Part shown: positions 1 to 10,309 of the stretch, one piece after another
Layout: each line of letters opens with the position of its first letter
How positions within the stretch are numbered: position 1 is the first letter of the stretch
From: Dasypus novemcinctus
Taxonomy: Eukaryota > Chordata > Mammalia > Cingulata > Dasypodidae
Assembly (NCBI RefSeq): GCF_030445035.2
Contig: NC_080683.1
Location: 88,869,675 to 88,933,674, forward strand
Direction: 5' to 3'
DNA length: 64,000 nucleotides
Made by a program: the position numbers and the translations under genes
Notes under the pieces: model-generated
Seen by the model: only the letters and a program-made list of their open reading frames with translations
The model's database searches: none
What the model was told of the DNA's origin: nothing

Positions 1-1037
1 TTCCATGTATGCACTGAGGTCTTCAATTTTCCTTTATCTTCTTTTTTTTTTTCATGTAAGTTTTGAAGGCTATGAATTTCCCACTCACCACTGCCTTGCT
101 GTGTCCCATAGGTTTTGATATATTGTGTTCTCATTTTCATTAATCTCAAGATATTTACTAATTTCTTTTGCAATTTCTTCTTTGATCTATTGATTATTCA
201 TGACTGTGATGTTTAATCTCTATATATTTGTGAATTGTCTGTTTTTCCATCCATCATTGAGTTATGGTTGTTTTCCACTGTGATCAGGGAACGTGCTTTG
301 TATAATTTCAATATTTTTAAATTTATTGAGACCTGTCTTATGACCCAACATATGATCTATCCTGAAGAAGGATCCATGAGCACTTGAGAAAATGTATATC
401 CCACTGTTTTGGGTTGTAATATTTTATAAATGTCTTTTAGGTCTACTTCATTTATCTTATTATTCAGATTCTCAGTCTCCTTATTTATCAGCTTTTCAAA
501 TGTTCTATCTAATGCTTAGAGTGCTGTGTTGAAGCCTTTAAATATTACTGTAGAGATGTCTATTTCTCCTTTGTTTTGCTTCTGTATGTCTCACATATTT
601 GGAGCACCCAGATTAGGTACATAAATATTTATGATTATTATTTCTTCTTGCTCAATTGTGCTGTTATTAGTATATAATGACCTTCTTCATCTTCTATAAC
701 AGTTTACATTTAAAATATATTTTGTCTGGTGTTAACGTCCCTAGTCCAGATCATATTTGGCTACTATTTGTGTCCATTATCTTTTTCCAAGTTGTCACTT
801 TCAGCCTTATTGTGTCCTAGCATCTAACGTAAGTCTCTTGTAGAGAGCATATAGATGGCCCATATTTTTTATCCATTCTATCAGTCTATGTCTTTTGACT
901 GGGACTTCAATCTATTAACTTTGAATATTTTTACTATAAAGGCATTGCTTACTTTGTTCATTTTATCCCTTGACTTTCTATTGTTTTATCTTACTGTTGT
1001 CTGTCTTTTTACCCTTTGTATTACTTTGCCAAAGTAG
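1..1037 (-). mobile_element. L1-1, antisense ORF2 5' part (endonuclease region), first segment
   Basis: Read on the minus strand this segment encodes degraded L1 ORF2 endonuclease-region sequence. It matches, in broken frames, the antisense L1 at 58450-59100, sharing phrases such as the stretch near 355 about 'cctgaagaaggatccatg' and the region around 880. No long frame survives, and the 60-codon plus-strand frame here is chance. The element enters from beyond the left window edge and continues across an inserted repeat at 1713. L1 ORF2 normally supplies nicking endonuclease and reverse transcriptase for target-primed insertion; this copy cannot. Confidence 0.8.
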
Positions 1038-1712
1038 TGTTGATGCAAAATACCAGAAGTGTGTTGGCTTTTATAAAGGGTGTTTATTTGGGATAGGAGC
1101 TTACAGATACTAGGCCATAAAGCATAAGTCACTTCCCTCACTGAAGTCTATTTCCATGTGTTGGATCAAGATGTCTGCCAATGTTGCCAGGGTTCAGGCT
1201 TCCTGGGTTCCTCTCTTCCTAGGTCTTCTCTCTGGGCTCAGGTCCTCTATTTTCTCCACAAGGCCAACTGTAGATTATAAGGCTCTCTAGGCTTTGCCTC
1301 TCTCCACAATGTCAGCTGTAGACTATAGGGTGAATGGCTCTGTCTCTCTACCTGGGGTTTCTGCCATGTCTAAGGAGCCATCTCTATTCCTCTGTGTTCT
1401 TCTCCTGGCTCAGGTCCTCTCTTCCTGGGGCTTGCTTCTCTTTCCTCTGTGTCCTTACTTCCCAAGGCTCCAGCTCAAGACTCCATCATCAAACTCCAAT
1501 ATCAAAACTCCAACATCAAAATCTCCAACTCTGTCCTTTGCCATGTCTTTTATCTTTGAGTCCCAAAACACCAAATGGTGGGGACTCAACACACTACTGA
1601 CATGGCCCAATCAAAGTCCTAATCATAATTGAATCATGCCCCGGTACAGACCAGTTTACAAACATAATGCAATATCTATGTTTGGAATTCATAACTATAT
1701 CAAACTGCTACA
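1038..1712 (-). repeat. LTR-like interspersed repeat, copy 1
   Basis: This 675-bp segment splits L1-1. A second copy lies at 36078-36718, starting at the same shared motif ('gatgcaaaataccag') and ending at the same one ('aaactgctaca'). Both copies start TG and end CA on the plus strand. On the minus strand the far end carries an AATAAA-like motif about 35 bases inside the terminus, which suits an LTR. Against a simple LTR, the flanks of copy 1 (about 1011-1031 and 1712-1732) resemble each other over about 20 bases, which is longer than the usual 4-6 bp retroviral duplication. I do not recognise a family name. Orientation is inferred from the AATAAA motif. Confidence 0.65.
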
Positions 1713-2555
1713 CCCTTTTAGTTACTTTTACTAATAATCTTCACTTCTACACTTCTCTTTAAGTGTCCTGAACTGCAGAACTCCCTTTAGCATCACTTGT
1801 AAATCTGGATTTTTGGTAACAAACTCTCACTGTTTTTGTTCATCTGTGAAGACTTTAAACTCTCCCTCATTGGTCTCATTAGTTAAGGATAGTTTTGCTA
1901 GACAAAGAATTCTTAGCTGGCAGTCTTTTCTTTCATAAATACATCATACTACTGCCTTTTCTTTTTTTTTTTTTTTTTTTTTTGCCTCCATGGTTTCTAA
2001 TGAGAGATTGGCACTTAGTCTTGTTGAATTTCCCTTGTATGTGATCCATTGCTTTTTTCTTGCAGTTATCAGAATCCTCTTTATTTCTGGCATTTTTCAT
2101 TATGAATCATAGGTGCCTCTGAGTAGGTCTCTTCAGATCTATTCTGTTTGTGGTGTGTTGTCTTTCTTAGATATTGATATTTATGTCTTTCATAAAAGTG
2201 TTTTGTCATTAGTCCCTCAAATATTTTTTCTTCCCTTTTCCATTCTCTTTTCCTCCTGGGACACCTATAATGCTTATGTTTGTGCATTTTGCATTGTCAT
2301 TCAATTCCCTGAGACCCTGTTTCATTTACTGCATTCTTTCTGTTCTCCTCTCTATTCAAGTTCAAGTGCTCAGCTCAGTCCTTCAGTTCACTAATTCTGT
2401 CCTCTATCAATTCAAGTCTGCTGTTATATGTCTCCAAAGTATTTTTAATCTCATCCATTGTATCTTTCATTCCAATAAGCTCTGTTACATTTCTTTGAGG
2501 GTTTTTAAATTGTTCTCTATGCTCACCCAATGTCTTCTTAATATCCTTTATCTCT
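1713..2555 (-). mobile_element. L1-1, antisense ORF1 part, second segment
   Basis: The minus strand reads as decayed L1 ORF1, the RNA-binding chaperone that coats L1 RNA. A 67-codon frame (2375-2578) carries the coiled-coil style run 'EIKDIKKTLGEHREQF', closely matching the same motif in L1-2 near 24050. The carboxy-terminal domain lies toward 1720-2290 and is frameshifted. A poly-T run sits at 1962-1983. ORF1 continues at 4674 beyond the inserted LAPTM4B retrocopy, so 1713-2555 and 4674-5527 are one element. Confidence 0.85.
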
Positions 2556-4673
2556 CTCTCTCTTTTGGGGGGGGGCAAATCTCACTTTAATTGCAAAAGC
2601 CTTCATTTACAGCACATTCAGTAATGAACAAACAGAAGAGCTGCTGATATTTGAACATATGAACGTAAAAACCCTTGAAATTCAGGTAGTCAAAATAAGA
2701 GCATTCAACAAGGAAAACAACCCTCCTCAGTTATTCAAAGTAGTAAGATGTTCCTTGCAGAGAAAGGAGGAAAACATTCTTCACATTTTTAGGCAAATAC
2801 ATATTGGCAGTTCGACTTGATAAAGTGAGCTGGACATCCTCCTTGGAGCAGGTGAGGGCAGAGCACTTAGTAAAAGGGGGAACCTGGGTGCACCAAAGAG
2901 CATGCAGTGCCAACCAGACTAATTCCCATCCCCTATACACAGACAAGGCTCATGCTTGCATGACCCCAGACATGAGACAGACAAGGAGAGCCATCAGATA
3001 TTTATTGCTGTCACTGTTGGATGTTGTCTCACGGTGTTAATTAGCCCATGGAGAAAATCCTTGGCCAGCAAACTCATTTGTCATTGAATTTAAGTCAAAG
3101 AATCTTAATGAAATTCTTGTAATATGTATAAAGATTTCTATTTATCTACTTAAAGCAATGGTTACACAATGAACATTCCTGTTCTTATGAGGGTTTGTTC
3201 TATACAGTGGAATAGTTTAAGAAAAGCATTGTCTAATTTTTATTTTATAGTCTCAAAAGGGACAGAAGGAATAGAGAGAAAGCATAACTAATTCTCCAAC
3301 TTGAGGGCCCAGCCTATATAAAAACAGACTTCTCTGACTTGAGGTCCATTCATATGTTTTAGATGTTCCAGTGCTGAGGGAAGGCAAGTAAAGCTCATTA
3401 CATTCCACTCCTACAGTCAATCTATCACAGTGTTCTAGCTAAAGTGTATGTTTAAAACTACAGAGGGTTTCAACTCAACATCTAAATTTTAAAACTGAAG
3501 CATTTCTGCAACAAATACTCTCAAAGAGCTCATCTCAGAAATGAAGTTGAAGAACTATTGCTCAGATATTCTGAAGTCAAGCTGCAGCTTGGCTCTGTCC
3601 CCCTTCAGGCTCAGGCAGACACATAAGGTGGTGGCGGCTCCTTGGCGGTGCTGTTCACGGTGGCATCATCCTACGAGGGTAACAGCACGGTAGTGTCATT
3701 GCTGGTAATGTAAACCAGGACGTCAGAGGAGTTTCTGCCATTGATGAATCTGTAGAAGTTCCAAAGGAAGCTAATCAGGTAACTCTTAAAAGTCAAGATG
3801 ATGCTGATAAACAGAAGTATAATCAGGACCAAACAGGTGGGATTCACTGACATGATATCATCTCTGTAGAGAAAATTAGGAGGCAGCTGTCGTATGTACT
3901 CCTGAATGGAGTTTGGATAAACGAGCACAGTGACGGCAACCAAGGTGTTCAGGGCAAAATCAAAGATCTGGTAACAGAAGAAGGGGATGATGCAGGCGGC
4001 ATGTTGCTTGTATGCTCCATAGGAGGCCATTGCATATATCAGGATCATGAGAAGGGAAATGGCAATAGCGATGCACATGTTGGCATTATCCATGAATTCA
4101 AAGTCACCTCCTAGTTCAGAACTTGAAAAGTGATACTGATCTGGATCAGCCAGGGCACTCAATAAAATCAACAGCACTATGGCATTGATCATCAGGTACC
4201 AGACGCCGAGCAGGATGGTGCCTGTGCGCACATGGTAGCAGCTGTTCGAATAGAATCGTGTCCAGGTCACGACCTTCTTCAATGTTCCGGCCGCGGGCGC
4301 AGTTGCGTGAGTGCGTGCCGAAGTTTGCAGGAGCGATGGCCGCGTAGCTGCGGCCTCCCCGCGCGCCTCGCGCGCCCCACGCTGCCGCCGACCGCTTCTC
4401 CGCCGCTGCTGCTGCCGCTGCCGCCGCTGGCGCTCCGCCGCCCGCTCGCCCGCCGGCCCTCGCGCTGCCGTGGCCGCAGAGCTTCTAGCGGCTGCCGGGT
4501 CGGGACCCTGCGCTCGGAAGGCGGCCGCGGGAGGAGGCGGGGCGGCCGGCGGGCCACGTGACCCGCGCCGGGGCCCGTGATGTCTTAGCCCGCGGGGGCC
4601 AGCTGCGGGCGCCGCAGCCTCCGCAAATCGATCAGTCACCTTTGAACCCTCCGCAGGGGCCAGAGTCTGCTGG
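2556..4673 (-). pseudogene. LAPTM4B: LAPTM4B processed pseudogene (retrocopy)
   Basis: The minus strand holds an intronless copy of lysosomal protein transmembrane 4 beta, a four-pass endosomal/lysosomal protein. The conserved body occupies 3671-4255: 'CHVRTG'-like segment, four hydrophobic spans, 'NPTCLVLIILLFISIILTF' and 'INGRNSSDVLVY'. The frame stays open upstream to 4639 through a GC-rich Arg/Ala-rich stretch that corresponds to the amino-terminal extension of the known long isoform. Breaks: the presumptive long start is GTG (4637-4639), the usual short-isoform methionines read Thr-Leu-Lys-Lys, and the first in-frame ATG is at codon 150. Nine bases are missing in the cysteine cluster near codon 134. 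A TAG near 3672 replaces a Tyr codon, dropping about 20 residues including the PPPPY motif, which remains readable in frame downstream (3605-3670). The 3' UTR runs to about 2575 and ends in a C-tract plus short A/GA tail. An 11-bp duplication 'cctttatctct' flanks it at 2545-2555 and 4674-4684. LAPTM4A was considered, but the body matches LAPTM4B. Confidence 0.93.
4260..4625. other. CpG-rich block (retained 5' end of LAPTM4B retrocopy)
   Basis: This is the only strongly GC- and CpG-rich stretch in an otherwise AT-rich window, with many CGCC, GCGC and CCGC words. It is the antisense 5' leader and long-isoform N-terminal coding part of the parental mRNA. Its survival shows that the retrocopy is close to full length. 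Whether it works as a promoter or is methylated cannot be judged from sequence. The overlapping plus-strand open frames here come from GC bias and are not genes. Confidence 0.7.
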
Positions 4674-5527
4674 CCTTTATCTCTTTAACCATATTTTCCT
4701 TCAGCTTTTTGAATTGATTTAAGAGAATTTTATAAACACCGTTGATTAGTTGTCTTACATCTGTGTCTCATCAGGATTTCTGATTTGAACATTTGGCTGG
4801 GCCATATCTTGCTGTTTCTTAGTATGGCTTATAATTTTTTGCTGATGTCTAGGCATATAAATATGTTGGTGAATTTGCTCTGATGGTCAATTTCTCTATC
4901 TTGCCAAGTGTTTGTGTTTCACAGCAATTCTTTGATTTTTGATTAGTATAGATTTCTAAGCTATAAAAACAGCATCAGGGACACAATAATGGGGCATAGA
5001 CCAGATTCATGAATGCCTGAACATTAGAGTCTACAAAATACTTTTTTACATATTGTAGTTTCCTGGCATTCCAACAGATAACCCTCTTCAGCAAACCTTT
5101 CCACTGAGGTGTCTCTTTCAACCTCCACTTGCAGGTGATTCAGGTCTGGCCAGAGCTGAGATTCGAAATGTTCTCTGCTGGCCCAACTCACCAAAGAGAA
5201 ACCATTATCCGCCCTTTGCAGTATCCTCCCAGGGAGGAAGATGTCTGTTCCCCTTCGGCTTGACTTCAGTGAGCCCTGGTTTTACTGAGACTTTTTGCTT
5301 GAGGGTGGGGGATAGGTGACATTCATGGCCCTGGGGCCTAGTAATTCATGTTTTCTCTTTAGCATCTTCTTTCTGTCCTTTTCCCTCCTAGATGTTGTGA
5401 AACTTTCACATGGTGTTCACACCCTCAAATCAACTCCCTGAGACAGCTTTTTGCCCTTCCTCCATTGCTTTTCTAAGAGAGTTGAGCCCTGCAACCCTAC
5501 TCCAATGCCATCTTCCCACTGCCTCCC
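4674..5527 (-). mobile_element. L1-1, antisense ORF1 start and 5' UTR, third segment
   Basis: Beginning with the right-hand copy of the 11-bp duplication, the minus strand continues L1 ORF1 N-terminal sequence and then a 5' UTR that becomes GC-richer toward 5100-5520. It ends near 'atgccatcttcccactgcc', resembling the start of mammalian L1 5' UTRs on the other strand. The right boundary is approximate. No target duplication can be paired because the 3' end lies outside the window. Confidence 0.7.
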
Positions 5528-7095
5528 TGTTTAAGGGTGCTTTTATTGTATGATTACATTAGGCCCATCCAGGTAATACAAGATAAGCTCTCTATTTTAT
5601 GGTTAGAAACCTTATCCAACTGAAGGATGGAAAACTTCAGTTTTTCACTTTTGAGCTAATGAAAGACCTAATAAATAATATTCTAAGAAGGGTCAAAGCC
5701 AGGTTTCCTCATATTCATATAATACATATTCATATAATACTTGATAAATTACTGACACATTATGACTATAAAACTGATGCAAAAAAGGAATGAGTAACAG
5801 CATTCTCATCAAAAATAGCTTATCATCATACATTTGAAATTGCTCTTCACTTTATGAGTAGAAAACTGGGTAGAGTTCTAAAGCATAAACTATTTTAAAT
5901 TAGATATATGTTATATGTTGTCTAAGGATCCTTAGGTCATCTCTGAAATGTATAATTTTATAAATTACTCTAATGGGAAGAATCCTGTTTTAATAGGTCT
6001 GTGAGGGTAGAAAAATATTGAAATGCAAAATAAATTAGGATCTTTCGATCTGACAAAAGTTCCAAAATACAATGGATCTTTGTATTTAAAGATGACACAG
6101 TCAAGTCACAGTCAGCATTTTAAGTTAATAAAAACTGAACCTTCCACCATTCTCCAATTGTTTTTATGGGAGCTAAAGGTTATTACGTCAATCAGACAGC
6201 ATTGCTGAGGACTATCTATGTGCTACCAACTGTAACTAATTCAGTAAAGCAAATAAAAACTAGTCTTTTAGAAAGAAGTATACCAAAATAATTCTGTCCC
6301 ATACATTGAATGACATGTGTATGTGGATATAGTCTCTTTTGGTTGAATTTAATAGTTATTTCTAGGAATGGGGCAAATAAACCCCAAACAAATCTAGTTA
6401 TACTTGAATTTCTTACCTTAGCCATTGGGGTGAGCAAAAGAAGACATGGAGGTGATGCTGAAAGATCATAAACTGTAACCAAAATATCTGTAGAAAAGGG
6501 AAATAAGTCAGATTTCCAAATTCTAACTAGCATGGAACCTAATATCTCCTGGATTTGACATGCATAAATATGCAAGCTGTTTTGCTTAACTGATTTATAC
6601 ACTATAAAAGGAAGCGAAACATGTAGAAGTACTCTATTAGACACTTGTACTTAAAACCACCAATTGCCTCATTTCTACAAGTGCCTGCAGAGATTCTTTC
6701 CAGGTGTGATTATTCTTATTCAATTGAAAAGGTTCTTAAGTTTTTATGGCTAGATTTATGATGGAAAATAATTTATCAGTCTTGTCTATGTGTTGCCCCA
6801 GGTTTGCTTTCCAGACAATAATTTTTATGAGTCTATTTCATAGGTCAAAGAGCTGGGAGTCAGAGTGATTAGTTATAACTTCAAGACTGGAGAGGTGATA
6901 CTTAATCATTTAGGGAGCAAGAAAGCAATTAAGTGATCATTTGAATTTTTGCATTTTAATGAGTGTATGAGATTTAAATACAGGTCACTACAAGACCAGG
7001 TCACCTACAAAATGGGAATATAGACTTAAGAGTCTTTCACCTCTCTTTACTTTAAAAATACAAAAACAGGAAAATCGAACCTCCGTAGAGGTGGT
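5528..7095. other. AT-rich unique DNA, no gene seen
   Basis: I recognise no repeat or gene in this stretch. The longest frame is 142 codons on the minus strand (6216-6644). It shows no domain, its composition is that of the surrounding AT-rich DNA, and nothing resembling a splice or promoter context stands out. I treat it as chance. Confidence 0.5.
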
Positions 7096-7107
7096 AGGAA
7101 GTATCTT

Positions 7108-7520
7108 TTATTTTTTTTAATTTTTTAATTTATTTCTCCCCCTCCCCCTTGCCCAGTTATCTGCTCTCTGTGTCCCTTTGCTGTGTGTTCTTCTGTGACT
7201 GCCTCTATCCTTATCAGCAGCACTGGGAATCTGTGTTTTTTTTTGTTGCGTCATCTTGCTGTGTCAGGTCTCCGTGTGTGAGGCACCATTCTTCGGCAGG
7301 CTGCACTTCCTTCTGCGCTGGGCAGCTCTCCTTACGGGGTGCACTCCTTGCGTGTGGGGTTCCCCTATGCGGGGGACACCCTGCATGGCAGGGCACTCCT
7401 TGTGCGCATCAGCACTGTGCATGGGCCAGCTCCACACAGGTCAAGGAGGCCCGGGGTTTGAACCGAGGACCTCTCATGTGGTAGGTGAATGCCCTATCCT
7501 TTGGGCCAAGTCCACTTCCC
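7108..7520 (-). mobile_element. DAS-type tRNA-derived SINE
   Basis: On the minus strand this is a full DAS-type SINE: tRNA-like head with box-B-like 'gtttgaacc' read from the other strand near 7455-7465, the long body with repeated 'ggggt/gcaaggagtg' words, and an A/T-rich tail at 7110-7140. Flanking duplications 'aggaagtatctt' (7096-7107) and 'aggaagcatctt' (7521-7532) differ by one base and support L1-mediated insertion. This family is diagnostic of Xenarthra. Frames over it are non-coding. Confidence 0.92.
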
Positions 7521-7532
7521 AGGAAGCATCTT

Positions 7533-7954
7533 GTGATCAGAGTTACCTAAAGGCTCCACGACATCTTGTTACCAGCCCCTTTCCTAGAAAACTGCTTGTT
7601 AAATTAAACTTTTGTTGCTGAAGAAAGGAGATATGGAGAATCAGGGTGGCAGAGGGAGGTTCTTCATTAAAAGAACAGAAATAAAGCAGAGTAATTAATC
7701 TTGTTTGAATCAAGTCATTCATTCATTTATCCAATGCCAATAGGTAATGCACAAAGTACTATTGGAAGGCAAAGATACATTGGACACAGCTCCTGTCCTA
7801 TAAAAATAACTTTATTTGGAGTAAGGAAGAAAGTGAGCAGGATCATAATAGAGGTAAAGAAAAAGTCTCAGGGATGTAAAAAACATAGCAGCAAGCAGAG
7901 CTTTTGAAAGAACCTCTAGATGACTGAATCCACTGCAAAGGAAGCAAGATAGGG
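7533..7954. other. Unique DNA, nothing recognised
   Basis: This is AT-rich sequence between the SINE and the MIR. No gene or repeat is recognised. Confidence 0.45.
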
Positions 7955-8195
7955 TAGAGGCTCAGAGCATGGTTTTTGCGTCAGGTAGAACTACCTGGGT
8001 TTTAATTCTGTTTCTGTAATTTCCAAAGTTTGTAACCTGTGCAGGTTACTTAGCTTCCCTGGGCCTTTGTACCGGGATATAATGATAATGGTGTCATAGA
8101 GTTCTGGTGGGGGTCAAAAATGTTATTGTAAAGGACTTCAAACCTGGAACATAACTAGTGATTACCAAGAGGTAGCTGCTATTTTTACTTTTGTT
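7955..8195 (+). repeat. MIR SINE, ancient
   Basis: The segment matches the order of MIR landmarks: 'cagagcatggtttttgcgtc', 'cctgggttttaattctg', 'ggttacttagcttccctggg', then 'aatgataatggtgtcat' and a degraded 3' end. MIRs are pan-mammalian fossils; this one is diverged and near full length. Confidence 0.8.
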
Positions 8196-10309
8196 GTTTT
8201 TGTAGAAGACTATTTAGAGGTCTGGAATACTTGTGTAGAGCAGAGAATTTGATTCACCGAGACTTCCCCCTCCAGTGGTGTGCTGGATCCAGCCCCCACC
8301 AGTTGATGAGAGCCCATTGTGAAATTTTCTGGAATTTTGGAAGCCAGTTGTTAAACACAGTCATCCTTGAAATCTGGCATAGTGGGAGTATTTAAACCTG
8401 GAAAACCAGCAAATACTACAGATATGAGCTTCCCCACCATCCAATTGATTTATCAGCACGTCTTTGCAAGTAAATTTCAATCCCAGTGAACCTATGGGAT
8501 TCTTGGGAACTTCACATGATTCAGGTTTTTTAGTCTTATCTTGAGGGAATGCAACCAGGTTCTTAGGTGATGCCAGATTGAATGGAAATAATGTGGGAGA
8601 ATAAACTCCATCTGTGAAGAACTGCTTCACTGACTGCTTCACTGTCATAGTTTTTGGTGCAATATGGATTTGCAAACCACATCTCAGAACAGCCCAAATA
8701 TTTGCTCTTTGAGAACATCTGTTTTTATATTTAATTGGAAGATATGGAACCCAAGTAGACACAATGTTTAGAAACACCCCTTCTTTGTTAGCCAGGTCTC
8801 CTGAAGTGAATTATAGTGGGCTCAGGGACCCCAAGTAGCACCGGTCTACCCCCTTCCTGTCTGAACTATAACAGAAACATCCTTAATGGTTATGAAGTAT
8901 TTAAAATCTAGCCTGGTCCTCATAATGGAGAAAGCATTTCTTAGGCCCACCTTGGTCATTGTTGCTTGAATTACTTCTCTCTTTTCCGTCTTCAGAGGTA
9001 GGAAATAGCTGGTCAATATCACGCTTATCCAGTCTATTTCTGTAGTTTGTGATGTTAGATTTAAGCTCCCTCATTTCCCTATACTTTTAGTCTTTTAAAA
9101 TGTCTCTTTTTAGTACAATTTTATGAAAATTTCCCACTACATTCTTTGTTACATATTTTTCCTTTATTTCTTTCATGAACACTGCCTTTCATTACCTCTC
9201 CAACTCATAAAGCATTCTTTGCTCCATGTAGTCTCTTCATTGGGGTCACTGCTGCCTTTTTATTTAAGTAGTAGAGCTCCATTGGAGGAATCACCAGCGC
9301 ACTGATCCTGTCTTGCCCTCCACAGCTACCTCCATACGGCCCGTGCCCATTTCTGAAAGAACTGCATACACTTCTAGGTTAGGAGTTTGGCAGCTTATTT
9401 ATAGCTCCTTTATTTAATTGGCCACTAATGAGTTCCAAAGCTTAGTTACCAATGATGTGTGAAGTTATCAAAAGTTTGTTAACTGTCTCCATGGGTGAAA
9501 CTTTCACTTGAAAGGTTAGAGTCTCTTATGGTTGTCTTGTAGGCTAGTAAACCAAGCTTACTTGGCATAGAGAGCTATTGGGACAGGACAGACATACCGT
9601 TAACATTTCAGGAAATGCATTTTCCATCAGCTAAGAGCTGAGTGGGAGTAGATCAGAGTGAAGGCAGAAAATCTCCAAAGAAAGTTTTTCTAATCCTACA
9701 GGGCCCTTGATAACCTCTTACTATGTACAATATAGTAGAAAATACATGAGTTTTAGCATTAGGGAGACTGGATTTATCATCCAAACCAAGACACTGTTTT
9801 TCTATTTATAAAGTGTGTTTTATTTATCAATGTTTGTTTTCATTCTTACTATGAACATATATATTATAATAAGATAATAAATAATCATAATTTTGCATTC
9901 TAAATGTTTGAGTTAACATTCAAAGTTATTTTCTGGTTGATTTAAATATTTGTATTCAGAACTGAAAAAAAAAACCAAAGTTAGAATAAGGCCAAAATAT
10001 TAGATTTTCAGCAACAATATTTGTTGTTTACATATATGCAAAATTGATCTATTGACTTAATCTCACTTCCTACTACTTTTTACAAAATTCATTTATCAGT
10101 ATACCCAGATCACTCTTAATTCCACATTTCTCTCCTATGTAATTTCAATAGTAAGTCTTGTGCAAAATTCTTGGTTCTTTGCTGAATTGTGTACTAAGGG
10201 ATCCATACAAAATATTTATTTTCCTATGAATTTTCTGATATGAAATCTAGCTGAAGATTTTCTTAATTTGATTATAGAATTGTTGTTTCTTCAGCAAAAG
10301 AATACTAAT
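8196..10309. other. Unique AT-rich DNA, no gene seen
   Basis: No confident gene or repeat. A 138-codon minus-strand frame (8361-8777) has no recognisable domain. Short A-rich and T-rich runs occur at 9836-9975. The stretch ends where zinc-finger pseudogene remnants begin. Confidence 0.45.

Noticed and set aside
4232-4580. Three GC-rich open frames antisense to or overlapping the LAPTM4B 5' end
   Set aside because: GC-rich DNA has few stop codons. These are shadows of the retrocopy N-terminal region.
6216-6644. 142-codon minus-strand open frame in unique DNA
   Set aside because: No domain, no promoter or splice context, and residue content follows the AT-rich background.
8361-8777. 138-codon minus-strand open frame
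   Set aside because: No recognisable family or supporting signals; length is within chance for this much sequence on two strands.
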